From contig WRKM01000011.1 of assembly GCA_009778065.1 (NCBI GenBank), positions 25,225 through 89,224 of the forward strand: a stretch of 64,000 nucleotides of DNA, in the 5' to 3' direction. The notes below the pieces were generated by a model that saw nothing but the letters and a program-made list of their open reading frames with translations, searched no databases and had not been told where the DNA came from. The translations under genes and the position numbers were made by a program. The stretch comes from Oscillospiraceae bacterium. GTDB taxonomy: Bacteria; Bacillota; Clostridia; Oscillospirales; Ruminococcaceae. Shown here in pieces: positions 44,169 to 53,214 of this stretch. The first letter of the stretch is position 1. Each line of letters opens with the position of its first letter.

Positions 44169-44371
44169 AAAAATCTTTTATAGCCAACATCAGCTTCGGA
44201 ACATGGAAAAATCAAATATGGTTTATGGGCGACAGCGAAAATGCGGCGGCTTTTGAAAAAGCCAAAAAATCTTTGTCTGTCATCGGTGCGGATTGCACAA
44301 ATGCAAGCGATTTTTTCAACCGCGTCTGCACCCATTTTGAAAGTCATGGCTTTTTGCGTATACAAAAATGA
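44165..44371 (+). CDS. Small protein of unknown function between ddl and rluA
   Basis: A 68-residue protein starting with GTG that overlaps the ddl stop by four bases and the next gene's ATG by four, so it is translated within the operon. The composition looks like a folded alpha/beta protein (NISFGTWKNQIWFMG, then ADCTNASDFFNRVCTHFESHG). No family recognised. Confidence 0.65.
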   Translation: MKKSFIANISFGTWKNQIWFMGDSENAAAFEKAKKSLSVIGADCTNASDFFNRVCTHFESHGFLRIQK

Positions 44372-45351
44372 GGGAAGTAATAATCGGCGAAAACGACTCG
44401 GGACAGCGGCTCGACAGATTCTTGGCTAAAGCCTTTCCGAGGCTTAGTCAAGGTATAATAAGAAGCGCGCTTCGTAAAAACCGCATAAAAATTAATAACA
44501 AACACAAGGGTGTAAAAAGTGCGGACTACCGCCTTGTAGAAGGTGATGTTTTACGGCTTTATTTGGATGAGCTTATTTCCGACAACTCCGATAATAAACA
44601 CCGGAATACGATTCCTCGCGGAATACCGCGTGAGCTTAATATTATATACGAAGACCGAAACCTGCTCATCTTGGACAAGCCGCCGGGGCTTCCCGTTCAT
44701 GAGGATAATGATAATTCGCCCGATACCTTAATAAATCGCATATTATTGTATCTGGAAGAAAAGGCGGAATATATTCCTGAAGACGAACTCAGTTTCCGAC
44801 CCGCTTTATGTAACCGAATAGACCGTAACACGGGCGGGATAGTGCTTGCCGCGAAAAATGCCGAAGCCTTACGAATCATTTCGGCAAAGTTGAAAAACCG
44901 AGAGTTGACAAAGCTTTATCTCTGTGCCGTTCATGGAGTCCCCGAAAAAAAAGCCGCTGTCCTGACAGCGGAGCTTGAAAAATTCCCCGAACAGAATAAG
45001 GTTCGCATAACAGATAAAAAAAACCCGTACATTATGACAAAGACAATAAAAACCGCATACAGAGTGCTTGACTCCCGCGGGGATACTTCGCTATTAGAGA
45101 TTAATCTTATGACAGGCAGAACCCACCAAATCCGCGCGCACTTAGCCTTTATCGGGCATCCTCTGCTCGGAGACGGTAAATACGGGCGTCGAGCCGGCAC
45201 AGGCGATACAACGCACAGATACCAGGCACTTTACAGCTATAAGCTGCGTTTTGATTTTAAAACAGATGCAGGGATTCTCGAATACTTGAAAAATCGGGAA
45301 TTTGAGGTTAAAAGTATTTGGTTTTTGGAAAAATATTATAGTACAAAGTAA
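44368..45351 (+). CDS. RluA-family pseudouridine synthase
   Basis: A 327-residue enzyme with N-terminal S4 RNA-binding domain (SQGIIRSALRKNRIKINN near 27-44) and a catalytic domain with NRIDRNTGGIVLAAK near 150-164; the first residue is Asn where RluA/C/D usually have His, while the catalytic Asp is kept. GRTHQIRAHLAFIGHPLLGD is the second signature. It modifies uridine in rRNA or tRNA; the site is not known. It overlaps the small gene by four bases. Confidence 0.92.
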   Translation: MREVIIGENDSGQRLDRFLAKAFPRLSQGIIRSALRKNRIKINNKHKGVKSADYRLVEGDVLRLYLDELISDNSDNKHRNTIPRGIPRELNIIYEDRNLLILDKPPGLPVHEDNDNSPDTLINRILLYLEEKAEYIPEDELSFRPALCNRIDRNTGGIVLAAKNAEALRIISAKLKNRELTKLYLCAVHGVPEKKAAVLTAELEKFPEQNKVRITDKKNPYIMTKTIKTAYRVLDSRGDTSLLEINLMTGRTHQIRAHLAFIGHPLLGDGKYGRRAGTGDTTHRYQALYSYKLRFDFKTDAGILEYLKNREFEVKSIWFLEKYYSTK

Positions 45352-45381
45352 AATTTAATAATCTTTAAAGAGGTAAAACGA

Positions 45382-46638
45382 ATGAAATACTTAATTCTTT
45401 TATGTGACGGAATGTCCGATTATCCGCTTGAAGAACTCGGCGGACTGACCCCAATGCAAAAAGCCGACAAACCCTATATGGACAAGTTAGCCGCCATATC
45501 GGAACTCGGCTTGGTTAAAACAGTGCAAAACGATATGAAGCCCGGAAGCGATGTGGCTAATCTGTCCGTCCTCGGTTATGACCCCGCGATTTATTATTCG
45601 GGCAGAAGCCCGTTTGAAGCCGGAAGTATCGGCGTGGATATGAAGCCGACAGATGTTTCTTTGCGGTGTAATTTAGTTACTCTGTCGGACGACGAGATTT
45701 ATGCGGATAAAACTATGCTTGACTACTGCGCTGATGATATATCGAGCGAGGAGGCGGCTGTCCTGATTGAACATATAGATAAAAACCTCGGCTCTGTGTC
45801 TGCCGATGCAGACGCTTCATCATTTTCGTTTTACAGCGGGGTGGCTTATCGTCATCTTTTGTTGTGGGGGAACGGTACTGTAGATGTGGGAACCCTCATT
45901 CCGCCGCATGATATTTTAGATAAAAAAATCGCCCCCTATATAGAGTGTCCGAACCTGCATAAAGCCTCAGACACAAACAAGCGAATGCTCATTAAGTTAA
46001 TGGAAGAATCCTTTAGTCTGCTTAAAGACCATCCCGTAAATGCAGAGCGGGTTAAAAAAGGAAAACGCCCCGCCAACTCAATTTGGCTCTGGGGCGAAGG
46101 TGTTAAGCGTGATTTCCCGTCCTTTAAAGAGAAGTTCGGAAAAAAAGCTGCTATGATTTCGGCTGTGGATTTACTCAAAGGTATCGGAAAATTCACAGAT
46201 ATGGAAGTACTCAACGTCAAGGGTGCAACGGGCTATCTCGACACGAATTTTAAGGGGAAATGCGCCGCCGCCGTAAACGCTTTAAAGACAGGTACAGACT
46301 TAGTTTACCTACATATTGAAGCCCCCGATGAGTGCGGTCACAGGGGTGAAACAGCAGGGAAGGTTAAGGCTATAGAATTAATAGACGAGCTTGTTTTAAA
46401 ACCGTTTCTCGCCGCTTTTAGAAGTGAGTCGATTAAAATACTCATATGTCCCGACCATGCGACGCCGCTTTCGCTTCGCACGCATACCCATGACTTAGTA
46501 CCATATTTAATATATGACAGCTCAAAGCCGCAAAAAAAAGCAGAAACTATTACATCCTTTTCGGAAAGTACGGCAGAAGCAAGCGGAAACCGCATAGAAA
46601 AAGGGTATACGCTTATGGAGAAATTCTTAGGGCTTTGA
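45382..46638 (+). CDS. apgM: Cofactor-independent phosphoglycerate mutase, archaeal type
   Basis: A 418-residue alkaline-phosphatase-fold enzyme with metal site LLCDGMSDYP near 5-14, nucleophile region DVANLSVLGYDP near 57-68 and the C-terminal HIEAPDECGHRG and PDHATPLSLRTHTHD. It interconverts 3- and 2-phosphoglycerate. ApgM occurs in many Clostridia next to GpmI. Last gene of the operon. Confidence 0.93.
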   Translation: MKYLILLCDGMSDYPLEELGGLTPMQKADKPYMDKLAAISELGLVKTVQNDMKPGSDVANLSVLGYDPAIYYSGRSPFEAGSIGVDMKPTDVSLRCNLVTLSDDEIYADKTMLDYCADDISSEEAAVLIEHIDKNLGSVSADADASSFSFYSGVAYRHLLLWGNGTVDVGTLIPPHDILDKKIAPYIECPNLHKASDTNKRMLIKLMEESFSLLKDHPVNAERVKKGKRPANSIWLWGEGVKRDFPSFKEKFGKKAAMISAVDLLKGIGKFTDMEVLNVKGATGYLDTNFKGKCAAAVNALKTGTDLVYLHIEAPDECGHRGETAGKVKAIELIDELVLKPFLAAFRSESIKILICPDHATPLSLRTHTHDLVPYLIYDSSKPQKKAETITSFSESTAEASGNRIEKGYTLMEKFLGL

Positions 46639-46668
46639 AGCAGGGGTGTATTTTTTAGACTGAATTAC

Positions 46669-47700
46669 CTATTCAATCGTGCAAATACTACTGCAACAGT
46701 TCCAGTATTCCTCACACTCACGCTTTGAAGGACGGCTCATTAATGCCTTGAGTGCTTCTGACGGTTTCGCGTTTTCAAACAGAACCCGACATAGTTGTTC
46801 AATAATAGGCACATCAACACCGCAGGTTTTAGCAAGCTCCAAAGCGCAACTCGCACAACCGTAGCCTTCGACGGTGCCAACCTTTTCGACCGCCTCACAT
46901 GCAGTAAGCCCACCGCCTATAAGCTTACCCGCACGGTGGTTTCGGGAAAGTTCCGATGTACAGGTGACAATTAAATCGCCCACACCGGCAAGCCCCGTGA
47001 ATGTCTGCCACTGTGCGCCGAGTGCAACGCTGAGACGTGTAATTTCTGTAAGCCCTCTCGTCATGAGAGCGGCTTTTGTGTTTGCGCCGAGTCCCATACC
47101 GTCTGCGATTCCGCAACACAAGGCAATGGCGTTTTTGAGTGCGCCGCCAAGCTCGCAACCTTTTAAATCGGCAGAAAGGTAGATACGAAAACTCTCGCTC
47201 TGGAGGGTGTCCTGCACATAATATGCGGCAGATTGAGAATCGGAGTCACAGGCGCAAACAACGGTTGTCGGTACACCGCGTCCGACCTCCTCGGCATGAC
47301 AGGGTCCTGTCATAACCGCTATCGGATTTGTCGGAATTATTTCGGTTATAACCTCTGATTGCCTTTTTTTGGTACTGCCCTCAAAGCCTTTTCCCACGCT
47401 CAAAAGTATCGTGTTCGGCGAAATAAATTCGGCGGCTCTTTCAGCCGTTTCACGCACGAACTCTGACGGTATGGCAAAAACTACAATATCGCTGTCTTTT
47501 ACAACGGATATATCAGCCGTAAAGTTTATAACGGACGGCAATTTAATACCTGGGAGCAGTTTTTTATTCTCGCCGTCGCGTCTTATCGCTTTTATTTCTT
47601 CGTCAAATTTAGTCCATGCGGATACCTGATGCCCGCTATTTTGCCATAACGCCGCCAACGCCGCGCCGAATCCGCATCCGAGAACCGATATTTTCGCCAT
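46669..47700 (-). CDS. gpsA: Glycerol-3-phosphate dehydrogenase [NAD(P)+]
   Basis: A 343-residue enzyme making glycerol-3-phosphate from dihydroxyacetone phosphate for phospholipids. NAD motif GCGFGAALAALW near 8-19, KGFEG, GPCHAEE, and the catalytic LKNAIALCCGIADGMGLG near 190. Follows plsY, which uses its product. Confidence 0.97.
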   Translation of the reverse strand: MAKISVLGCGFGAALAALWQNSGHQVSAWTKFDEEIKAIRRDGENKKLLPGIKLPSVINFTADISVVKDSDIVVFAIPSEFVRETAERAAEFISPNTILLSVGKGFEGSTKKRQSEVITEIIPTNPIAVMTGPCHAEEVGRGVPTTVVCACDSDSQSAAYYVQDTLQSESFRIYLSADLKGCELGGALKNAIALCCGIADGMGLGANTKAALMTRGLTEITRLSVALGAQWQTFTGLAGVGDLIVTCTSELSRNHRAGKLIGGGLTACEAVEKVGTVEGYGCASCALELAKTCGVDVPIIEQLCRVLFENAKPSEALKALMSRPSKRECEEYWNCCSSICTIE

Positions 47701-47725
47701 AAAGAAATCCGTCCTTTCCTGCTTT

Positions 47726-48448
47726 TTATTTCTTCTCTCCTAATTTCTTCTCAGTTTTGTTTATGAGCCGTTTTATATTCTCTTTATGTTTCCAAATCAA
47801 AATTACCGCAATTGTCGTTGTGAAGATTGTCCCAATAAAACTCAAAGAATTCGTATTTTTGCCTGATATAACGCCTAAGTTCTCCGTCAAAAACACACAG
47901 ACAGGATATAGTGCGGCGGCAATAACAGAACCGAGCGAAACATACTTAGTTATGGCTACTATTATTATAAACAGAATGAGTGCGATTAAAGCCGCCTGCC
48001 AATTAATAACAAGTCCTGTGGCAACAGTGACAAGTACAGCCTTACCGCCTTTGAACTTATAATAAACAGGGAAGCAATGCCCCAAAACCGCAAACAGAGA
48101 AGCAGTCCACAGAAAAACATGAAGTATGAAGTAGTACCTCCCAAATTCATCATTCCCTGTTAAAAAATTCATGGCATCTATTAAAGTCCATGTTGCTGTG
48201 TCAATCGTAGGGGGAGGGAACAGTAACAAATAAAACGAACGAACCGCTAAAATAGATATAATCCCTTTCAGAACATCGAAAAGCAGAACAAGAACAGCCG
48301 TACTTTTCCCCCCTGTGCGAAGCGCGTTGGTGAGTCCCGGATTCCCGGAACCCATTTCACGTATATCTTTTTTGTTTTTAATTCTCATGACGATGATTGC
48401 AGGGTTGATACTGCAAATCAAATATGGTACAACGACCGCAAAAATCAA
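47726..48448 (-). CDS. plsY: Glycerol-3-phosphate acyltransferase PlsY
   Basis: A 240-residue membrane enzyme that acylates glycerol-3-phosphate using acyl phosphate. PlsY motifs: GSGNPGLTNALRTGGK near 33-48, GHCFPVYYKFKGGKAV near 122-137, and YVSLGSVIAA near 170. A loop of about 25 residues (near 77-105) is extra. The TTG at 48448 has no ribosome-binding sequence; an in-frame ATT codon just upstream, a few bases after GAGGGGAG, would be better placed. Confidence 0.95.
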   Translation of the reverse strand: MIFAVVVPYLICSINPAIIVMRIKNKKDIREMGSGNPGLTNALRTGGKSTAVLVLLFDVLKGIISILAVRSFYLLLFPPPTIDTATWTLIDAMNFLTGNDEFGRYYFILHVFLWTASLFAVLGHCFPVYYKFKGGKAVLVTVATGLVINWQAALIALILFIIIVAITKYVSLGSVIAAALYPVCVFLTENLGVISGKNTNSLSFIGTIFTTTIAVILIWKHKENIKRLINKTEKKLGEKK

Positions 48449-48465
48449 GCAAATAAAGAAAATAA

Positions 48466-49797
48466 TTAATCTCCCCTCTCACGCGGAATAATTACAATAG
48501 GTGTTCCGTCCAGCGAAAATGTTTCACGGATTTGGTTTTCAATATATCTTTGATACGAAAAATGAAATAAATCAAGCTTGTTACAAAAAACCACGAACGT
48601 GGGCGGTTTTACGCTTGCCTGTGTTATATAATAGAGCTTCAGCCGCTTACCCTTGTCGGTCGGCGGACTCACCCGTGCCGTGGCTATTGCGAGCATATCG
48701 TTGAGAAGCCCCGTCGAAATTCTGCGTGCGTTTTGTTCGTAAGTATATTTGACTAACTCAAACAGCTTGTCAATTCGTTGTCCTGTTTTTGCCGATATGA
48801 ATACAAAAGGCACGTATTTCATAAACGAAAAATCTTTTTCAAGCTTTTCGGTGAACTCTTTCATGGTTTTATTATTTTTTTCAATTAAATCCCATTTGTT
48901 TACGGCAATTATGCTCGCTTTTCCCTTATCGTGGGCATAACCCGCAACCTTTGAATCCTGTTCGGTGAACCCCTCCGCCGCATCAATCATCATAACGCAA
49001 ACGTCAGCGCGGTCAACCGCCGTATATGCCCTAAGCACGCTGTATTTCTCCACGTTCCCGCTGATACGGCTTTTTTTGCGAAGCCCCGCCGTGTCGATTA
49101 AAACAAATTTCTCCCCTTTAAATTCAACAGGCATGTCTATAGCGTCACGGGTCGTTCCCGCTTCGGCGGAAACAATTACCCGCTTTTCACCCGCGATTTT
49201 ATTGACGAGAGAGGATTTTCCCGCGTTGGGTTTACCTATTATGGCGACGCTGATTGATTCGGACTCAGCCGAGTCGGAGTCGCCGTCTGTATCAAAGGGC
49301 ATATACTTTATAACCTCATCGAGCAGGTCGCCCGTACCATGTCCGTGAACCGCCGAAACCGGAAAAGGCTCGCCAAGTCCTATGTTATAAAATTCGTATA
49401 ACTCAGCAGGCGTATCGCCCACGCTATCACATTTATTAACACACAGGACGACAGGTTTTCCGCTTTTTTGTAATATAGAGGCTACATCTTTATCACTTGC
49501 AGTCACACCGCTGCGTATATCAACTACGAATATTATTACATCGGCGGCATCTATGGCAAGTTCCGCCTGTTCACGCATTTCGGTGAAGATTTCGTTTTTC
49601 TCGGATGCCGTCTGAACCTCTATTCCGCCTGTATCGACGAGGTTAAATTCATGACTGAGCCAGTCCGTCTTACCGTAAACGCGGTCACGGGTAACGCCCG
49701 GAGAATCGTCTACAATTGAAGTACGGCGACCGGTTAGCTTATTGAATAACGTGGATTTACCTACGTTTGGACGACCAACGATAGCGGCTAAAAACAC
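48466..49797 (-). CDS. der: Ribosome biogenesis GTPase Der
   Basis: A 443-residue protein with two GTPase domains in tandem: GRPNVGKS near 8-15 with DTGG and NKCD, and GKPNAGKS near 188 with DTAG and NKWD, then a KH-like C-terminal domain. It matures the 50S subunit. The order der-plsY-gpsA is common in Firmicutes. Confidence 0.97.
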   Translation of the reverse strand: MFLAAIVGRPNVGKSTLFNKLTGRRTSIVDDSPGVTRDRVYGKTDWLSHEFNLVDTGGIEVQTASEKNEIFTEMREQAELAIDAADVIIFVVDIRSGVTASDKDVASILQKSGKPVVLCVNKCDSVGDTPAELYEFYNIGLGEPFPVSAVHGHGTGDLLDEVIKYMPFDTDGDSDSAESESISVAIIGKPNAGKSSLVNKIAGEKRVIVSAEAGTTRDAIDMPVEFKGEKFVLIDTAGLRKKSRISGNVEKYSVLRAYTAVDRADVCVMMIDAAEGFTEQDSKVAGYAHDKGKASIIAVNKWDLIEKNNKTMKEFTEKLEKDFSFMKYVPFVFISAKTGQRIDKLFELVKYTYEQNARRISTGLLNDMLAIATARVSPPTDKGKRLKLYYITQASVKPPTFVVFCNKLDLFHFSYQRYIENQIRETFSLDGTPIVIIPRERGD

Positions 49798-49817
49798 GGT
49801 TCTCTCCTTTAATAATG

Positions 49818-51083
49818 TTAAAATAACGCTTCATACAGCTCCGCACCGTCAACTTTTACAACCCTCACGTCTATTCCTAATGCGGCTTTTACGTCATTCA
49901 CCGTTACATCGTCAAGAAAGACGTCTCCTCCCGCCCTAAGCATGGATACAGGGATAAGGAGTTCCTTACCGAGTTCGTTTTTATGAGGTGCAAGTTGATT
50001 TATTAAGTCGCTCCCCGATACGAGTCCCGCCACTGTGACCGAATTTCCGAAAAAATTGTTTTCAATTGCGTAGACCTGTACATTCGCATCTGACATTTTT
50101 ATAAGTTTTTCAATGAAAGGTGCGGCTGATACGCCTGTCGCCAAAGATTTTTTTGGTATACTTGCGGGTTTCGGAGCATCGCGCTTCGAGTTCAAGCGCT
50201 CGATAAACTCCTGCTCTAATAGTTTTATCATACCTACTCCATTTTCATATTGCGGGAAATCGCAATAATGCTCAAAATCGGGTAAATCCCGCTCGGCTAT
50301 TATGTAAAGCTCGTCCGAGGCGTAAACATCATCGTATTTTTCGATAATATCTAAAACAGCACGTGCGGTTTCTTTGGTAAAAGGCGTGAGAGGCGTAAGA
50401 TTTCGGCTTTCGCGGTGCTTGGTCAACCCGACAGGAACACAAGCCACGCTATTTACATTCAAGGCGCAAAGCTCTGACAAGGTTTGGTTAAGAGCCGCCC
50501 CGTCGTTTATTCCCGGACAAATCACAACCTGACAATTAAGCGGCGAGCCGCCCTCGGCAATTTTAAAAAGGTGTTCAAGAGCATCGCCCGCCCTCGGGTT
50601 TCCGAGCATTTTTACGCGGAGCGATTTATCTGTCGTATGTACGGACACGTTTACACCGAGCTTCATGTTTATTATACGCTTTGTTTCGCGTTCTGTCAAG
50701 TTTGTCAGCGAAATATAATTTCCCTGCAAAAACGAAAGGCGCGAATCGTCGTCTTTAAAGTACAGAGTACTTCTCAAAGGACGTCCCGACGGTGTTTCGT
50801 GCGGAAGCTGGTCAATAAAGCAGAATATACATTTATTGGCGCATTTTCGTTCTTCGCTCATAAGAAAGCTGTCAAACTCCAACCCCAAATCCTCATATTC
50901 ATCCTTTTTGACGGTTACTTCGCGGTCACGAAGTGTCAGGCGCGGGTCTTTCTCGGCGGTATAAAACATATAGTCGAGAACATCGTATATTTCATTTTCG
51001 CCTATCATAACGAGAAATTCACCGCTTTTTATTCTCGCCCTGTGAGCGGGCGAGTTTTTTATTACGTTTTTTATTTTTACCAT
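49818..51083 (-). CDS. DUF512 protein with PDZ and radical-SAM-like domains
   Basis: A 421-residue protein: N-terminal PDZ-like domain (residues about 1-60, NSPAHRARIKSGEFLVMIG), cysteine cluster KCANKCIFCFIDQLP near 80-94 (CxxxCxxC as in radical SAM enzymes) and the C-terminal DUF512 domain. Family proteins sit next to der in many Clostridia. The reaction is unknown. Confidence 0.92.
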   Translation of the reverse strand: MVKIKNVIKNSPAHRARIKSGEFLVMIGENEIYDVLDYMFYTAEKDPRLTLRDREVTVKKDEYEDLGLEFDSFLMSEERKCANKCIFCFIDQLPHETPSGRPLRSTLYFKDDDSRLSFLQGNYISLTNLTERETKRIINMKLGVNVSVHTTDKSLRVKMLGNPRAGDALEHLFKIAEGGSPLNCQVVICPGINDGAALNQTLSELCALNVNSVACVPVGLTKHRESRNLTPLTPFTKETARAVLDIIEKYDDVYASDELYIIAERDLPDFEHYCDFPQYENGVGMIKLLEQEFIERLNSKRDAPKPASIPKKSLATGVSAAPFIEKLIKMSDANVQVYAIENNFFGNSVTVAGLVSGSDLINQLAPHKNELGKELLIPVSMLRAGGDVFLDDVTVNDVKAALGIDVRVVKVDGAELYEALF

Positions 51084-51093
51084 AATTAATGAA

Positions 51094-51117
51094 TTAGGAC
51101 GCGATTTCGCGTCCTAA
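51094..51117 (-). terminator. Hairpin between rpmF and the DUF512 gene
   Basis: Perfect stem TTAGGACGCG/CGCGTCCTAA with a 4-base loop, just after the rpmF stop. The following minus-strand sequence is only weakly T-rich, so partial read-through into DUF512 is possible. Confidence 0.6.
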
Positions 51118-51128
51118 AAGGTTTTTGT

Positions 51129-51314
51129 TTACGCTTCATCCTGCGCTATTATTTCCCTGCCCTTGTAATATCCGCAAGAGCGGCATACTCTGTGCGGAGC
51201 TTTCAGCTCGCCGCATTTCGTACAGCGGGAAAAAGCGGGCACGGACAATTTCCACACCTGCGAACGCCTTTTATCGCGGCGCGTGCGCGAAACTCGTTTT
51301 TTCGGTACCGCCAT
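51129..51314 (-). CDS. rpmF: 50S ribosomal protein L32
   Basis: A 61-residue ribosomal protein beginning AVPKKRVSRTRRDKRRSQ after the Met, with a zinc ribbon CTKC...CRSC, the zinc-binding form of L32. The start at 51314 is the family start with GGGAG upstream. It has its own strong promoter. YceD (DUF177), often upstream, is not here. Confidence 0.97.
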   Translation of the reverse strand: MAVPKKRVSRTRRDKRRSQVWKLSVPAFSRCTKCGELKAPHRVCRSCGYYKGREIIAQDEA

Positions 51315-51404
51315 TTTTCTCACTCCCTTAAATTAAATATGACTGTATAAATACGGCGTTAGACCGCCGCCGACCTTTGTCAGTCGGTACAGACGCTAAC
51401 AACA

Positions 51405-51433
51405 ATTATAACATGAAAAAAACAGCTTGTCAA
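51405..51433 (-). promoter_or_regulatory. Sigma-A promoter of rpmF
   Basis: Full consensus on the minus strand: TTGACA (51433-51428) and TATAAT (51410-51405), 17 bases apart. Confidence 0.9.
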
Positions 51434-51438
51434 TAGTT

Positions 51439-51828
51439 TTATTTCGAGTTTGTGATTTTTATCGGAAAAAATTTCCATTTTAACAATCCGTAGAGTTGAA
51501 TCCCGACAAAAGACAGTAAAAACCACATCATGGTAGCCCACAGACAAATTTGCCCCATGATATTAAACGGCAGTTCAGAGTAATCCCAAACGGCAAGTCT
51601 CAGCCAAATATTTACAATTAAGCCGCTGATAAATTCAAGCGCGGTAATAATCACCGCTCCCGCCGCCATTCTAAGCAACAGCGGCTTTTTTTGACCAAGT
51701 GCGCCAAGCAGTAAAAAGCACATACCGCCTACTATAAACATGGATAAATGGGTGTCTCCGCCTTTATACAGTACTTCTATCATGCCATATATAAACGCTC
51801 CCGTTAAAAATAAAAAGAGAAATTTCAT
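51439..51828 (-). CDS. CmpB-like membrane protein (putative ABC-transporter type IV)
   Basis: A 129-residue protein with four membrane helices. The segment VWDYSELPFNIMGQICLWATM near 83-103 is the hallmark of the PF06541-type membrane proteins frequent in Clostridia. It lies alone between rpmF and the divergent carboxypeptidase gene. Role unknown. Confidence 0.8.
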   Translation of the reverse strand: MKFLFLFLTGAFIYGMIEVLYKGGDTHLSMFIVGGMCFLLLGALGQKKPLLLRMAAGAVIITALEFISGLIVNIWLRLAVWDYSELPFNIMGQICLWATMMWFLLSFVGIQLYGLLKWKFFPIKITNSK

Positions 51829-51940
51829 ATATTTTGCTCCTTGGTTTATTGTTTATCTATATTTTTTACGCTCTTTTTTCGGTTATACATAAAATTCGAC
51901 AGTTTACGAAAACTACCTTATATAATACAGGAGGTAAGTC

Positions 51941-53113
51941 ATGAAAAAAATTTTTATTCTTAATTTAACAATAATAACAGCGATAACTGCGTTTATATTC
52001 GGTTTTGGCTCAACCGCTCTCGCTGTGAGCGGTGAAAACGATGAAAAGCCGCTCCCCGAAGCAAAAGCTTACGTTCTGGCAGAAGCGGAAACAGGCGAAA
52101 TACTACTCGCAAAAAATGAAGCCGAACGGCTCCCCGTCACCTCGCTCGCTAAGATTATGACATTACTTTTAGTTGCGGAGGAGATTTCGGCAGGTAATAT
52201 AACGCTCGAAGACTCCGTACCCGCTCCGGCGGAGGTAATGGCTCTTAAAGCTCCTGTTATTTGGCTTAATCCCGGCGAGATTATGCCGTTGGGTGAGCTT
52301 GTTAAGTCTGTGGTCATAAGCTCTTCAAACGATGCAGCCTTGGCTCTTGCCGTTTTTATTGGGGGTAGTGCGGAGGAATTTACCGCCCGAATGAATCGCC
52401 GTGCCTCAGAACTCGGCATGAACGACACTTTTTTTGCTGACCCCGGCGGATTTGACCAAAACAGCTATTCTACCGCCCGTGACGTTGCTCTTATGACTGC
52501 GGAGCTTTTCAGCCATGAGCTTTTCGGTGAATTTTACAAAACGCGTTTGTCTGCGGTTCGAGAGGGTACGGAAAGAGAAACCCAGCTTGTAAATACCAAT
52601 AAGCTCGCACAGTGGTACAACGGGATTTTAGGCGGTAAGGCGGGGCAATCGCCGTTCGCGGGGTTTTGTGCGGCTGTTTGCGCCGAGAGAGATGATATGC
52701 GCTTAGTGGCGGTTGTGATAGGTGCGGAAAACGATGACAACGGGTTTGAGCTTTGTGAAGTTCTTCTCGACGGCGGATTCAGAGATTATGAATTTGTCGA
52801 GCCTGAACCCGACACAACCCGCTTTTCTCCGGTAAAGGTCATGAGGGGGGTTGAAAAAACGGTATTTACCGTACCTGAAAGTCCTGCACGATTCATCGCA
52901 CCGCGCGGGTATGGGAGCAGAGCCGAATTTGAGTATTCTGTAGCTGAGAGCATCGCCGCACCCGTGAAGGCGGGGCAGGTTGTCGGAAATTTAATTGTGC
53001 GGCTCGGTGATAAGGTCGTATTTGAGAGCGATATAATCACGCTTTACGATATAGAGGAGCTTACGTTCGCGAAAAGCTTCGCACTTGTTTCGCAGGGTAT
53101 TTTCTGCATGTAA
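51941..53113 (+). CDS. D-alanyl-D-alanine carboxypeptidase (DacF/DacB-like)
   Basis: A 390-residue penicillin-binding protein of the S11 family. Signal peptide about 1-29, SxxK as S68-L-A-K71, SSND near 128 as the SxN motif, and GGKAG near 228 as KTG variant. A C-terminal beta domain follows. It trims the terminal D-Ala from peptidoglycan stems, possibly in sporulation. A TATAAT (51921-51926) and AGGAGG precede the start; no clear -35 is seen. Confidence 0.92.
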   Translation: MKKIFILNLTIITAITAFIFGFGSTALAVSGENDEKPLPEAKAYVLAEAETGEILLAKNEAERLPVTSLAKIMTLLLVAEEISAGNITLEDSVPAPAEVMALKAPVIWLNPGEIMPLGELVKSVVISSSNDAALALAVFIGGSAEEFTARMNRRASELGMNDTFFADPGGFDQNSYSTARDVALMTAELFSHELFGEFYKTRLSAVREGTERETQLVNTNKLAQWYNGILGGKAGQSPFAGFCAAVCAERDDMRLVAVVIGAENDDNGFELCEVLLDGGFRDYEFVEPEPDTTRFSPVKVMRGVEKTVFTVPESPARFIAPRGYGSRAEFEYSVAESIAAPVKAGQVVGNLIVRLGDKVVFESDIITLYDIEELTFAKSFALVSQGIFCM

Positions 53114-53155
53114 AGCTCCGTCTGTAAAAAATATTAAATATTTTATGATTTTTAC

Positions 53156-53183
53156 TTGAAAAAAATATTATATCTGCTATAAT
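53156..53183 (+). promoter_or_regulatory. Sigma-A promoter of pgi
   Basis: TTGAAA (53156-53161) and TATAAT (53178-53183) with 16-base spacing; TAGGAG lies before the ATG at 53215. Confidence 0.75.
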
Positions 53184-53214
53184 TAAATTATACCTTATGA
53201 CTTAGGAGAATGAT

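Noticed and set aside
44816..44830. Pseudouridine synthase with NRIDR instead of HRLDR taken as inactive
   Set aside because: The catalytic Asp is kept and Asn at this position occurs in active family members.
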